Part shown: positions 16,811-25,393 of the stretch, piece by piece
How the letters are laid out: each line of letters opens with the position of its first letter
Numbering within the stretch: the first letter of the stretch is position 1
Assembly (NCBI GenBank): GCA_020025965.1
Contig: JAHHRG010000005.1
Location: 1-55,156, forward strand
From: Sutterella sp.
GTDB lineage: Bacteria > Pseudomonadota > Gammaproteobacteria > Burkholderiales > Burkholderiaceae_F
Length of the DNA stretch: 55,156 nucleotides
Direction: 5' to 3'
Program-made: the position numbers and the translations under genes
The notes under the pieces: generated by a model
Databases searched by the model: none
Seen by the model: only the letters and a program-made list of their open reading frames with translations
What the model was told of the DNA's origin: nothing

Positions 16811-16835
16811 CGTCGTATTTTTGAGAATGCAGATA

Positions 16836-16859
16836 CAAAAAACGCCCGACTAACGGGCG
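16836..16859 (-). terminator. Terminator downstream of tRNA-Ala
   Basis: On the minus strand, CGCCCG-TTAGT-CGGGCG followed by TTTTTTG, about 36 nt after the tRNA 3' end. Confidence 0.85.
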
Positions 16860-16895
16860 CAATGGAACTGCATTTGGCAGTTGAGATGTCGGTGT

Positions 16896-16971
16896 TGGTG
16901 GAGAGGAGGAGGATCGAACTCCCGACCTCTGCATTGCGAACGCAGCGCTCTCCCAGCTGAGCTACCCCCCC
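16896..16971 (-). tRNA. tRNA-Ala, anticodon CGC
   Basis: 76-nt cloverleaf with encoded CCA. The acceptor starts with seven G and pairs with CCTCTCC, giving the G3-U70 pair that is the alanine identity element. The anticodon loop TTCGCAA yields CGC, reading GCG codons. The T-loop is TTCGATC. It stands alone with its own terminator. This is an additional Ala isoacceptor besides those normally in rRNA operons. Confidence 0.95.
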
Positions 16972-17055
16972 AGACCGAATCGAATTGATGCAAAAGCGAA
17001 ATACGCTAAATGCAGATCACAAATTTTGCACCTTAAACTCGATTCGCGAAATACC

Positions 17056-17072
17056 AAGAATACGGTATTCTT
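17056..17072. repeat. 17-bp palindrome at the VOC gene stop
   Basis: AAGAATAC-G-GTATTCTT, perfect 8-bp arms, overlapping the VOC stop codon. No T-tract follows on the minus strand, so termination is doubtful. Confidence 0.45.
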
Positions 17073-17469
17073 ACTTCTTCCACTTTCCGCAAACCAAGAC
17101 AACGCGATAGCCGTCCGGATCCTCGTAAGTAGCGGTGTTGCTGTCGGCATAAAGCTGCGGCGGAGTCACCTGCTGGTAACCGGCTTCAAAAAGTGCTTTA
17201 AGACGCTTTTCCCAGAGGTCGCCTTCGGGAATGCAGAAAACGACAAAGTGTTCTGGCGTAGGAGCAGGAGGAACAACCGTACCGTCCCGACGGGACGTGA
17301 ATTCGAACTGATAAGGCCAGTCGCGATGACCGAGAATCACACCGTCCCAACCCTGCTGGTTGTCCATACGGTCGAGAAGATCGAATCCGAGCCCCTTGCC
17401 GTAGAACTCGAGCATGGCTTCGAGATGATTCGTCGGGCGGGAAAGTCTGATTTTAGGCAGGGAGTCCAT
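17071..17469 (-). CDS. VOC (glyoxalase/bleomycin-resistance fold) family protein
   Basis: 132 aa, small cytosolic protein with the paired beta-alpha-beta-beta-beta VOC fold. The pattern is IRLSRPTNHLEAMLEFYGKGLGF, a central strand pair, then ADSNTATYEDPDGYRVVLV, the usual C-terminal metal-ligand block (Glu in YEDPDG). The substrate cannot be inferred; similarity is to the general glyoxalase-like group rather than GloA. ATG at 17469 has GGAG seven bases upstream and is preferred over the longer frame from 17493. Its stop codon lies in a 17-bp palindrome (17056-17072). Confidence 0.82.
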   Translation of the reverse strand: MDSLPKIRLSRPTNHLEAMLEFYGKGLGFDLLDRMDNQQGWDGVILGHRDWPYQFEFTSRRDGTVVPPAPTPEHFVVFCIPEGDLWEKRLKALFEAGYQQVTPPQLYADSNTATYEDPDGYRVVLVCGKWKK

Positions 17470-17684
17470 AGCTAGCTCCAGAACAATAATCAACGATTAT
17501 TTAATTATGAGTTGGTCCCGTGCAATTTGCTACCAACATTAGGGGTTTTGCCAATCGTTTGAGGTGCTTCGCCACCGGACGTCTCCTTTCTTTACGAAAT
17601 GTATTAAGTCGACTTATCCCTCTTTATACTCTCAAAAGCATCGAGCTAGAATATTCGGATCTTTTTGTAATTGAGGGTTTTTCC

Positions 17685-19187
17685 ATGTCTTTCCGCCTTC
17701 CTACCGTTCGAGCCTCCGTTGATGCCGTTCGCGCTGAAGAAGCAACCGACGCTCTCCTCATTGTCGGTGCCTTTACGAGCGATAAAAAACTCGCCCTGAC
17801 TCCGTCGGCTGCCGACGTGAACGTCGCCCTCAATCATGCACTGACTCGTCATTTTGCTCGCGGCAGTTTTACGGGCTCACTCGGCACTTCGTTGTTGTTC
17901 GACGAATCGGAAAACTTCCCCGGCGGGGTTGCTGTTTTAGGACTTGGAGAAATTGCTGACTTCAATGCCGAAGCCTTCAAGATCCTTTTGGAAAAAGCTG
18001 CTGCAACCTTCGGTCCTTGGGCTAAAGAAATCGCTTTCACAGCCGATGAATGGCTGCCGGGCGACATGGCTGAAAAAGATGTCGCCCAGCTTTTTGCAAC
18101 GACCCTTTTGAATGCCCTTTCTCAGCGTGTGACGCTCAAAACGAGCGACATCGACGAAATGGAAACGGAGAAAGTCCTCTGGCTTAACGACGAGATTTCC
18201 GAAGATGCCGTTGCCGGTCTGGCTCAAGGTCGTCAATGCGCCGATGCCATGGTCACGATGCGTTACCTCGCCGATCTTCCCTGCAACGTCTGTACGCCGC
18301 AATTCTTGGCTGATTTCGTCAGCGAAACGGCCCAAAGCATCAACGGCCTTGACGTTGAAATCTTCGATGAAAAGAAAATTGCCGCACTCGGCATGGGCGC
18401 GTTCCTCTCCGTTGCTCAAGGAAGCGTTGTGCCACCGCGCTTTATCGTGATGCGTTGGCAGGGCGGAGAAAAAGACGCCTCGCCGATCGCTTTGGTCGGC
18501 AAGGGCATTACCTTTGACGCCGGCGGCATTTCTCTCAAACCGGCCGCCGACATGGCCGATATGATTTACGACATGTCGGGGGCGGCATCCGTCATCGGTA
18601 CAGTGCTCGCCGCCGCTCGTGCCGGTCTCAAGAAGAATGTCTTGGGCGTCGTGGCCGCCTGCGAGAACCTGCCCTCCGGCAGTGCCGCAAAACCCGGGGA
18701 TGTTGTGACGTCCCTCGCCGGAAAGACGATCGAAATTTTGAATACCGACTGTGAAGGCCGAATGGTTCTAGCCGACGCTCTGGCGTGGACTGCTCTCGAA
18801 AAACCAGCCGTTATGCTCGACATGGCCACGCTTACGGGGGCTGTTTGCGTTGCACTCGGAGATCCTTACAGTGGCCTCTTCACATCCGACTCTTCACTCG
18901 CCGAAGAACTCGTTGCTATCGGCAAGAGAACGCTTGACGAAGTCTGGCCCATGCCCGTCGGGCCGGCCTACAAGAAACTCATGCGCTCCAACGTAGCCGA
19001 CATCGCCAATCAGGCTACGACTCGCAACGGCGGTGCATCGAGTGCTGCGGCTTTCCTCTCTGTGTTCACGGGAGACGTACGTTGGGCTCATCTTGACATT
19101 GCCGCCACCGCCAACGTCGGCGGACGCGACCGTCACAGTACTGGGCGCCCGGCTTCGCTTCTCACAACTTTCCTCATTGAATTCTGA
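17685..19187 (+). CDS. pepA: Leucyl aminopeptidase, M17 family (PepA)
   Basis: Hexameric two-metal aminopeptidase; in E. coli it also binds DNA. 500 aa. The catalytic block VGKGITFDAGGISLKP (around 270-285) supplies Lys and Asp ligands, and NTDCEGRMVLADAL (around 352) is the signature. The signature has Cys where the family normally has Ala (NTDAEGR), next to the metal-ligand Glu. The longest frame adds 55 residues. ATG at 17685 has GAGGG seven bases upstream. A TATACT box (17625-17630) lies about 55 bp upstream. The gene leads into holC and valS, the standard betaproteobacterial order. Confidence 0.93.
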   Translation: MSFRLPTVRASVDAVRAEEATDALLIVGAFTSDKKLALTPSAADVNVALNHALTRHFARGSFTGSLGTSLLFDESENFPGGVAVLGLGEIADFNAEAFKILLEKAAATFGPWAKEIAFTADEWLPGDMAEKDVAQLFATTLLNALSQRVTLKTSDIDEMETEKVLWLNDEISEDAVAGLAQGRQCADAMVTMRYLADLPCNVCTPQFLADFVSETAQSINGLDVEIFDEKKIAALGMGAFLSVAQGSVVPPRFIVMRWQGGEKDASPIALVGKGITFDAGGISLKPAADMADMIYDMSGAASVIGTVLAAARAGLKKNVLGVVAACENLPSGSAAKPGDVVTSLAGKTIEILNTDCEGRMVLADALAWTALEKPAVMLDMATLTGAVCVALGDPYSGLFTSDSSLAEELVAIGKRTLDEVWPMPVGPAYKKLMRSNVADIANQATTRNGGASSAAAFLSVFTGDVRWAHLDIAATANVGGRDRHSTGRPASLLTTFLIEF

Positions 19188-19217
19188 GTTTCATTAAAAA
19201 TTCGCAACGAGTATTGA

Positions 19218-19243
19218 CAATCGGCCCCCTCGGAGGCCGATTG
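19218..19243 (+). terminator. Hairpin between pepA and holC
   Basis: Perfect 9-bp stem CAATCGGCC / GGCCGATTG with an 8-nt loop. Almost no T-tract follows, so it is a weak or Rho-assisted terminator or an mRNA processing/stability element within the pepA-holC run. Confidence 0.5.
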
Positions 19244-19258
19244 CGTAATAATTGAAAG

Positions 19259-19687
19259 ATGCAAAAGATCGACTTTCATTTCAACGTTCCCAATCGCCTG
19301 CAGTATGCCTGTCTGGTTGCCCGTACCGTTTATCGCCGCGGACTGACCCTTGCGGTTTGGACCGCCGATGAAAAGCGTCTTCGCCATTTCGACTCGCTTC
19401 TTTGGCAGTTTGATCCGCTTTCGTTTCTTCCGCACGTGCGCGCCGGCTCGGCTCAGGCCGAACAGACGCCCATTTTGCTCTCGAGCGACTTGTCCGCACT
19501 GAAGGGCGACGTACTCCTGCTTCTTGATGACGCACTTCCGCCCGAATGGGAAAAGCATTTCGACAGCTTCACCCGCATCATTGACGTGGTCAGTACCGAA
19601 CCAGCCGAACTCGAAGCCTCCCGAAACCGTTATCGTGCCTATAAGCAAGCGGGCGTGGAATTGGCCGCTTACGACCGCCGCTCCTAA
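19259..19687 (+). CDS. holC: DNA polymerase III chi subunit
   Basis: Chi links the clamp loader to single-strand-binding protein at the replication fork. 142 aa. MQKIDFHFNVPNRLQYACLVARTVYRRG at the N-terminus and TADEKRLRHFDSLLWQFDPLSFLPH are characteristic, and FTRIIDVVSTEP near the end fits. No clear Shine-Dalgarno is seen (only GAAAG). It lies between pepA and valS, as in most beta- and gammaproteobacteria. Confidence 0.92.
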   Translation: MQKIDFHFNVPNRLQYACLVARTVYRRGLTLAVWTADEKRLRHFDSLLWQFDPLSFLPHVRAGSAQAEQTPILLSSDLSALKGDVLLLLDDALPPEWEKHFDSFTRIIDVVSTEPAELEASRNRYRAYKQAGVELAAYDRRS

Positions 19688-19711
19688 CCCACAAAAATAA
19701 TTGCCACCGCC

Positions 19712-20086
19712 ATGTCTACCGAACGTAAAGAGCCCGTCATCTCGTCCGACACCTTCGAACTTACGGATCGCGTGAAACTCACCTGGCGTGAAGTTCGTGA
19801 ACTCACCGAATCGTCCGAAGCCCCCGCGCCTCAGACAGCCTTTGAGCCCGTTATCGAAGACACCGTCAGTACGCGTAAGCTCTCAGAAGAAGAAATGAAA
19901 GCCATCGCCGCCATGATTGCCCCGGCCGTCGAAAAAGCTTTAAAAGAAGCGCTTCACGATACATTGGAAGTTTCTCTTCAGAATGCTACGACACGCATTC
20001 GTGCCGATATCGATCGTTCCGTTTCGAGCACTGTCTGCAACTGCATCCGCACCGAACTCTCCAGAATTGAAATCAAAACCGAATAA
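19712..20086 (+). CDS. Small hypothetical protein between holC and valS
   Basis: 124 aa, not recognised with certainty. The N-terminal half is acidic and Pro/Glu/Ser-rich, likely disordered. The second half (from about residue 60) is a long amphipathic helix with Ala/Glu/Ile repeats (MKAIAAMIAPAVEKALKEAL) and an ending rich in Arg/Asp, compatible with a coiled coil. It has no signal peptide or membrane span. A small ORF in this slot occurs in other Burkholderiales (for example the DUF2486 type), so a lineage-conserved accessory protein is plausible; that is inference. It begins 24 bp after holC and ends at a terminator. Confidence 0.7.
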   Translation: MSTERKEPVISSDTFELTDRVKLTWREVRELTESSEAPAPQTAFEPVIEDTVSTRKLSEEEMKAIAAMIAPAVEKALKEALHDTLEVSLQNATTRIRADIDRSVSSTVCNCIRTELSRIEIKTE

Positions 20087-20111
20087 TTCGTCTTTTTTTT
20101 TCGGTTTTCCG

Positions 20112-20146
20112 ACCCGTGCGTGGTTTTGCGTGCGGGTTTTTCTTAT
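20112..20146 (+). terminator. Rho-independent terminator before valS
   Basis: ACCCGTGCG pairs with CGTGCGGGT (two G-U pairs), followed by TTTTTCTTATTTTC. It separates the pepA-holC run from valS. Confidence 0.7.
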
Positions 20147-20263
20147 TTTCAGCATCGATTCGTGCGAAAATATAAGAATTTTCCGACGACATGCCGTTTT
20201 GACTCCGCCAAGAGAGCAAAACCAACATGACTTGTCGATTCTCTGTCCTAACTCTGGCTACAA

Positions 20264-23104
20264 ATGACTGATACGAACACGCAGGAGCTCGCCAAGAGCT
20301 TTGATCCGGCCGCTATCGAAGCGCGCTGGTACCCGGTCTGGGAAGAACGCGGCTACTTCAAGGCCGGTCTCGACCCGCAGAAGCCCAGCTTCGCCATCCA
20401 GCTTCCTCCTCCCAATATCACGGGCATCCTTCACATGGGACATGCCTTCAACCAGACGGTGATGGATACGCTTACGCGTTACCACCGTATGGCCGGCTAC
20501 AACACCGTCTGGATTCCGGGGACCGACCACGCCGGTATTGCCACGCAGATTGTGGTGGAACGCAAGCTTGAAGGTCAGGGCATTGACTACAAGTCCCTGA
20601 CTCGTGACGAATTCATTCAGAAGGTCTGGGAATGGCAGAAGTTCTCGGGCGGTACGATTTTGAATCAGATGCGCCGCATCGGCGACAGCGTCGATTGGGA
20701 CCGCACCTACTTCACCATGGACGAAAAGCTCTCCAAGGTGGTCGTTGAAACCTTCGTCCGTCTCTACGAAGAAGGTCTCATTTATCGCGGCAACCGTCTC
20801 GTTAACTGGGATCCGAAGCTTCAGTCCGCTGTTTCCGACCTCGAAGTCGAAAGTGAAGAAGAAGAAGGGCATTTGTGGGAAATCCGCTATCCGGCCGTCG
20901 ACGGTACGGAAGGCGTTGTCGTTGCTACGACCCGTCCCGAAACGCTCTTCGGTGACCAAGCCGTTGCTGTCAACCCCGAAGACGAACGCTATCAGGCCAT
21001 GGTCGGCAAGGAACTCGTCCTGCCGCTCACGGGTCGCACGATTCCTGTCATTGCCGACCACTACGTCGATCGCGAATTCGGTTCCGGTTGCGTGAAGATC
21101 ACGCCGGCTCACGACTTCAATGACTTTGAAGTTGGCAAGCGTCACAACCTCGCCATGATGAACGTTCTCACGAAGACCGCTCACATGAACGACAACGTTC
21201 CTGAAAAGTACCGCGGCATGGACCGCTACGAATGCCGTAAGGCTGTCGTGGCCGACCTCGAAGCCGCCGGCCTTCTCGTCGGTATTAAGGCTCACCGCCA
21301 TATGGTTCCGCGCGTTGCTCGTACCGGCGAAATCGTTGAACCGATGCTTTCCGACCAGTGGTACATGGCCATGAGCAAGGCTGCTCCCGAAGGCACGCTC
21401 TATCCGGGCAAGTCCTTGGGCGAAGTCGGTCTCGAAGCCGTCGAATCCGGCGAAGTCAACATCTTCCCGAAGGAATGGCGCGGCGTTTACCGCCAGTGGC
21501 TTGAAAACATTCAGGACTGGTGTATTTCCCGTCAGCTCCTCTGGGGTCATCAGATTCCTGCCTGGTACGACGACAAGGGTAACGTCTATGTCGCCCGCTC
21601 CGAAGAAGAAGCTCAGGCCAAGGCCGGCGAAGGCGTCACGCTCACGCGCGATGCCGACGTGCTCGACACGTGGTTCTCCTCCGCTATGGTGCCCTTCTCC
21701 ACTCTCGGCTGGCCCTCCCCCGAAGGTGACGACAAGACGGCCTACGACCTCTATCTGCCGAGCACCGTGCTTGTGACGGGTTACGACATCATCTTCTTCT
21801 GGGTCGCCCGTATGGTCATGATGACCAAGCACTTCACGGGGCGCGCTCCCTTCAAGAACGTCTACATTCACGGTCTCGTACGTGACGCCGAAGGCAAGAA
21901 GATGTCGAAGTCCGAAGGCAATACGCTCGACCCCTTGGACATCATCCAGGGTATCGGTCTTGAGGACCTCGTCAAGAAGAATACGACCGGTCTTCGTCAG
22001 CCCGAAAAGGCTCCTAAGGTTGAAAAGAAGCTTCGCAAGAATTATCCGGAAGGCATCGCCGCTCACGGTGCCGATGCTCTGCGCTTCACGATGGCTGCTT
22101 ACGCCACCTTGGGCCGCAACGTCAACTTCGACCTGAAGCGCGCCGAAGGCTATCGCAACTTCTGCACGAAGCTTTGGAACGCCACGCGTTTCGTTTTGAT
22201 GAACGTTGAAGGAGAAGACTGCGGCACGGGTATCAATGCCGACAAGCCCATGAGCTTCTCCTTCGTTGATCGCTGGATTCAGAGCGAACTCGCCCGTACG
22301 ACGAAGGAAGTCATTCAGGCTTATGCCGACTACCGTCTCGACGTAGCCGCCAACGCCATCTATTCCTTCGTCTGGAACGAATACTGCGACTGGTATCTCG
22401 AACTCACGAAGGTTCAGTTGAAGGGCGACGAAGCCGCCTGCCGCGCCACGCGTCACACGCTCGTCACCGTACTCGAAACGATCCTTCGTCTCGCCCACCC
22501 GATCATTCCGTTCATCACGGAAGAACTTTGGCAGAAGGTTTCCCTCATTGCCGGTACGCGCCGTGAAGATGAAGAAACCTCCATCATGGTTCAGAACTAT
22601 CCGGTCTACGATGAGAAGAACGTCCATTCCGACGCAATGGATCGTATGAACACGATCAAGGCCATGATCGAGGCCGTGCGCAATCTGCGCGGCGAAATGA
22701 AGCTCTCGCCCTCGACCCGTATCCCGCTCGTTATCGAAGGCCCGGCCGACATCTGCGAAGAAGCTGCCCCGTACCTTCGCGCGCTCGCTCGCCTTGAAGC
22801 TGTCGAACATGTGTCCGACATGGCTGCAGCCAATGAAAACGCCATCGCTCCGGTGGCAATCGTCGGTGACTTCAAGCTGATGCTCAAGGTGGAAATCGAC
22901 CTTGCCGCCGAACGCGATCGTCTGTCGAAGGAAGTGGCCCGTCTCGAAAACGAAGTAAAGAAGTGCGAAGCCAAGCTTGGCAACGAACGCTTTGTGGCTC
23001 GTGCTCCGGCTCAGGTTGTCGAAACGGAAAAGAAACGTCTCGCCGACTTCACCGATCTTCTCGGTAAAGTTCGCGAACAGCTCAATCGCCTGCCGAAGGC
23101 CTAA
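20264..23104 (+). CDS. valS: Valyl-tRNA synthetase
   Basis: Class I synthetase charging tRNA-Val, with an editing (CP1) domain. 946 aa, the usual size. HIGH is at 57-60 (PPPNITGILHMGH), KMSKS at about residues 546-550 (GKKMSKSEGN), the editing-domain motif TTRPETLFGD is present, and the C-terminal Leu/Glu/Lys coiled-coil arm (ERDRLSKEVARLENEVKK) is intact. The ATG has no obvious Shine-Dalgarno. It is transcribed separately from holC, since a terminator lies between; a TATAAG box at 20171-20176 is a possible -10. It ends at a strong terminator. Confidence 0.97.
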   Translation: MTDTNTQELAKSFDPAAIEARWYPVWEERGYFKAGLDPQKPSFAIQLPPPNITGILHMGHAFNQTVMDTLTRYHRMAGYNTVWIPGTDHAGIATQIVVERKLEGQGIDYKSLTRDEFIQKVWEWQKFSGGTILNQMRRIGDSVDWDRTYFTMDEKLSKVVVETFVRLYEEGLIYRGNRLVNWDPKLQSAVSDLEVESEEEEGHLWEIRYPAVDGTEGVVVATTRPETLFGDQAVAVNPEDERYQAMVGKELVLPLTGRTIPVIADHYVDREFGSGCVKITPAHDFNDFEVGKRHNLAMMNVLTKTAHMNDNVPEKYRGMDRYECRKAVVADLEAAGLLVGIKAHRHMVPRVARTGEIVEPMLSDQWYMAMSKAAPEGTLYPGKSLGEVGLEAVESGEVNIFPKEWRGVYRQWLENIQDWCISRQLLWGHQIPAWYDDKGNVYVARSEEEAQAKAGEGVTLTRDADVLDTWFSSAMVPFSTLGWPSPEGDDKTAYDLYLPSTVLVTGYDIIFFWVARMVMMTKHFTGRAPFKNVYIHGLVRDAEGKKMSKSEGNTLDPLDIIQGIGLEDLVKKNTTGLRQPEKAPKVEKKLRKNYPEGIAAHGADALRFTMAAYATLGRNVNFDLKRAEGYRNFCTKLWNATRFVLMNVEGEDCGTGINADKPMSFSFVDRWIQSELARTTKEVIQAYADYRLDVAANAIYSFVWNEYCDWYLELTKVQLKGDEAACRATRHTLVTVLETILRLAHPIIPFITEELWQKVSLIAGTRREDEETSIMVQNYPVYDEKNVHSDAMDRMNTIKAMIEAVRNLRGEMKLSPSTRIPLVIEGPADICEEAAPYLRALARLEAVEHVSDMAAANENAIAPVAIVGDFKLMLKVEIDLAAERDRLSKEVARLENEVKKCEAKLGNERFVARAPAQVVETEKKRLADFTDLLGKVREQLNRLPKA

Positions 23105-23129
23105 GATCCCTTCCGATCTTTTCTAACGA

Positions 23130-23165
23130 AAAAGCGACTCCCTCACGGGGGTCGCTTTTTTTATT
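23130..23165 (+). terminator. Rho-independent terminator after valS
   Basis: AAAGCGACTCCC - TCAC - GGGGGTCGCTTT, followed by TTTTTATTTTG. Confidence 0.92.
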
Positions 23166-23255
23166 TTGTTTTTATATTTTCTATCCGACACTCCTTTTTT
23201 ATTCGCAAAAAGGCAAGGTTTACCCTCACTTCAGGCCTCTTTTTGAAAAAAAACA

Positions 23256-23284
23256 TTTACCCAGCGGCTCCGTGAGACCATAAT
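23256..23284 (+). promoter_or_regulatory. Sigma-70 promoter of the small WYL-like gene
   Basis: TTTACC - 17 bp - CATAAT; four of six -35 and five of six -10 positions match consensus, optimal spacing. The start codon is about 70 bp downstream with AAGGAGA before it. Confidence 0.65.
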
Positions 23285-23356
23285 GGGAAGGATGATCCGA
23301 CTTGCCCTCTCTTGCTCGTCGATTTCCCGTTTGATTTTCTTCTAAGGAGAACGGAC

Positions 23357-23659
23357 ATGACTACTGTTGACCAGATCGTTGCTGCGATCAAAGAAAAGAA
23401 GTCTCTGGCTTTTGCCTACCACGGTTTTGACCGCGTTGTCTCACCCTACGCCTGCGGTCTGACCCCCACGAACGAAATTAAGCTGATCGCCTTCCAGACC
23501 GACGGCGGCAGCACTTCCGGTGTGACGGAAAAATTGCGCTTTTACACGGTAGCCGACATTGCCGGCATCGCCGAATCCGAAGCGGCTTACCGCGAGGCTA
23601 CGGAAGCCGATAAAGAAGTTTTTGTACAGCTTGTGAACATTTACGAACGAGTCGAATAA
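23357..23659 (+). CDS. Small WYL-like hypothetical protein
   Basis: 100 aa. The sequence pattern of a basic/hydrophobic strand, RVVSPYACGLT, NEIKLIAFQTDGGSTSG, then LRFYTVADIAGI resembles a lone WYL-type ligand-binding domain: RVV-P-x-ALG, then a strand, then a 'ryf-l-ri' strand. No DNA-binding helix is fused to it. WYL domains often sense nucleic acids or nucleotides; a function here is not implied. ATG at 23357 has AAGGAGA eight bases upstream; the frame opens earlier without support. The gene is monocistronic between two strong terminators, with its own promoter. Confidence 0.7.
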   Translation: MTTVDQIVAAIKEKKSLAFAYHGFDRVVSPYACGLTPTNEIKLIAFQTDGGSTSGVTEKLRFYTVADIAGIAESEAAYREATEADKEVFVQLVNIYERVE

Positions 23660-23686
23660 GAATTCAGATATTTTGGCTTGGAAACA

Positions 23687-23722
23687 AAAGAGGCACCTCT
23701 GTCAAGAAGTGCCTCTTTTTCT
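23687..23722. terminator. Bidirectional terminator
   Basis: AAGAGGCAC - 12 nt - GTGCCTCTT followed by TTTCTTTCC on plus, and by TTTTGTTTCC on minus. Serves the WYL-like gene and the convergent symporter gene. Confidence 0.88.
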
Positions 23723-23739
23723 TTCCTTTTTTATCTCGC

Positions 23740-25245
23740 TTAACTCGGCTTCTTAGGATCAAGCCCCGTCAGGTTGTCTACGCCGCTCTCTTCTTCAACT
23801 GAGAGATTTTCTTCGGCTCGACCGCCGGCCCAATAGCCCGTATGTCCGATGCCCAACTTTTCAGGGTGGAAGACCGGGTTCTTTCCTTCAGCTCGCTGTT
23901 CTTCATAGTCGCGGAGTGCGATGAAGGCCGGCTTCTGAAGAAGGAGAATGGCAATGATGTTGAGCCAAGCCATCGTACCCACACCGATATCGGCCATCGT
24001 CCAGATCAGAGTCGACGACTTGATTGCGCCAAACGCAACCGTACCGATGAAAATGACCTTACAGATCGACATCATGACGGGTTTGCGCAGATACCGGTTC
24101 AGATAAGCTACATTGGTTTCAGCCATGTAGTAGTAGCCCAAGATCGTCGTAAAAGCGAAAAAGAAAATCGTAATGGCGATAAAGGGGCTGCCCCAGCCGG
24201 GCATCCACTGATCGATAGCCATCTGGGTATAAACAGGACCGGCTTCAACACCCTTGAGTCCTTCATGGATCATCGTACCGTCGGCTGCCTGAATATTGAA
24301 ACTCCCCGTCATGAGGATCATGAGCCCCGTCGCCGTACAAACAAAGAGCGTATCGATATAAACCGAGAACGCCTGTACGAGCCCCTGCTTGGCAGGGTGA
24401 GACACGGCAGCAGCAGAAGAAGCGTGAGGACCGGTACCCTGACCGGCTTCGTTCGAATAAATCCCGCGCTTCACGCCCCAGGAGATAGCCGCACCGATCA
24501 TGCCTCCCGTGAGAGAATCCAGACCGAAAGCACTTTCAAAGATCAACTCGAAGGTTGCCGGAATCTGCTGCCAGTTGATCCCGACGATAATCAGGGCAAC
24601 GATGATATAGGACTGCGCCATGAAAGGCACTACCCAAGTTGCCACCGCAGCAATACGGCGCAACCCGCCGATAATGACGAAGCAAACGATGGAAGCGACA
24701 ATAGCCGCCGAAATTTCAGGCTCAAGACCGAAAGCTTTTTCCCAAGCAAGAGCGACGGAATTACTCTGAACGCCGGGACAAAAGAGAACCGAGGCCAAAA
24801 TAGTCACAATCGCGAAGGCCCAGGCCAGACCGGGCGAGCGAAGCCCGCGTTCGATATAAAAGGCCGGGCCGCCTCGGTACTGCCCTTCAATGCGTTCCTT
24901 ATAAATCTGCCCCAGGGTCGATTCGACGAAAGCAGACGAGGCTCCCAGAAAGGCTACGGCCCACATCCAGAAGAGAGCCCCCGGACCGCCGAAACAGATG
25001 GCCGTCGCCACCCCGGCAATATTGCCCGTTCCCACTCGGCCTGCCAACGTCATCGAAAGCGCCTGAAAACTCGAAAGCCCGATTTCCCCTTCCTTCTTCT
25101 GGAAAAGCAAACGCCACATTTCAGGAATCATTCGCAGCTGGACGAATCGCGATCGAATAGAAAAGAAGAGCCCTGCACAAAGACAGAGTCCGACCAACAC
25201 CGGTGACCAGATGATGTTGTAGAGAGTATTGATAATATTTTCCAT
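23740..25245 (-). CDS. Alanine or glycine:cation (sodium) symporter, AGCS family
   Basis: Inner-membrane secondary transporter importing Ala/Gly with Na+. 501 aa with about ten hydrophobic segments. Family features are the long N-terminal region SSFQALSMTLAGRVGTGNIAGVA, GPGALFWMWAVAFLGASSAFVE, YRGGPAFYIERGL and GVKRGIYSNEAGQGTGPHASSAA. The C-terminal tail (about 60 residues) is hydrophilic. Start ATG at 25245 has only a weak ribosome binding site. A terminator separates it from argH upstream. It fits an amino-acid-fermenting or amino-acid-respiring gut organism. Confidence 0.92.
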   Translation of the reverse strand: MENIINTLYNIIWSPVLVGLCLCAGLFFSIRSRFVQLRMIPEMWRLLFQKKEGEIGLSSFQALSMTLAGRVGTGNIAGVATAICFGGPGALFWMWAVAFLGASSAFVESTLGQIYKERIEGQYRGGPAFYIERGLRSPGLAWAFAIVTILASVLFCPGVQSNSVALAWEKAFGLEPEISAAIVASIVCFVIIGGLRRIAAVATWVVPFMAQSYIIVALIIVGINWQQIPATFELIFESAFGLDSLTGGMIGAAISWGVKRGIYSNEAGQGTGPHASSAAAVSHPAKQGLVQAFSVYIDTLFVCTATGLMILMTGSFNIQAADGTMIHEGLKGVEAGPVYTQMAIDQWMPGWGSPFIAITIFFFAFTTILGYYYMAETNVAYLNRYLRKPVMMSICKVIFIGTVAFGAIKSSTLIWTMADIGVGTMAWLNIIAILLLQKPAFIALRDYEEQRAEGKNPVFHPEKLGIGHTGYWAGGRAEENLSVEEESGVDNLTGLDPKKPS

Positions 25246-25304
25246 GCGCGCTCGCGGACTTCTAAAAAGATGAGAAAGATCGATAAGTTTACATAGCCTA
25301 AAAA

Positions 25305-25332
25305 GAAAAGCTCGGATTTCTCCGAGCTTTTC
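25305..25332 (-). terminator. Terminator downstream of argH
   Basis: AAAAGCTCGGA (25306-25316) pairs with TCCGAGCTTTT (25321-25331), loop of four. On the minus strand it is followed by CTTTTCTTTTT. It may also act in the other direction. Confidence 0.85.
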
Positions 25333-25393
25333 TTACCTAAGATCTCTCATTGAATCTGTTTTCAATCAAACTTCAATGAGATAGAGGCAAATT

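Noticed and set aside
20258..22810. 850-aa open frame on the minus strand opposite valS
   Set aside because: It lies antisense to an intact valyl-tRNA synthetase with all its motifs. Long antisense frames are a by-product of this codon usage; no motif or ribosome binding site supports it.
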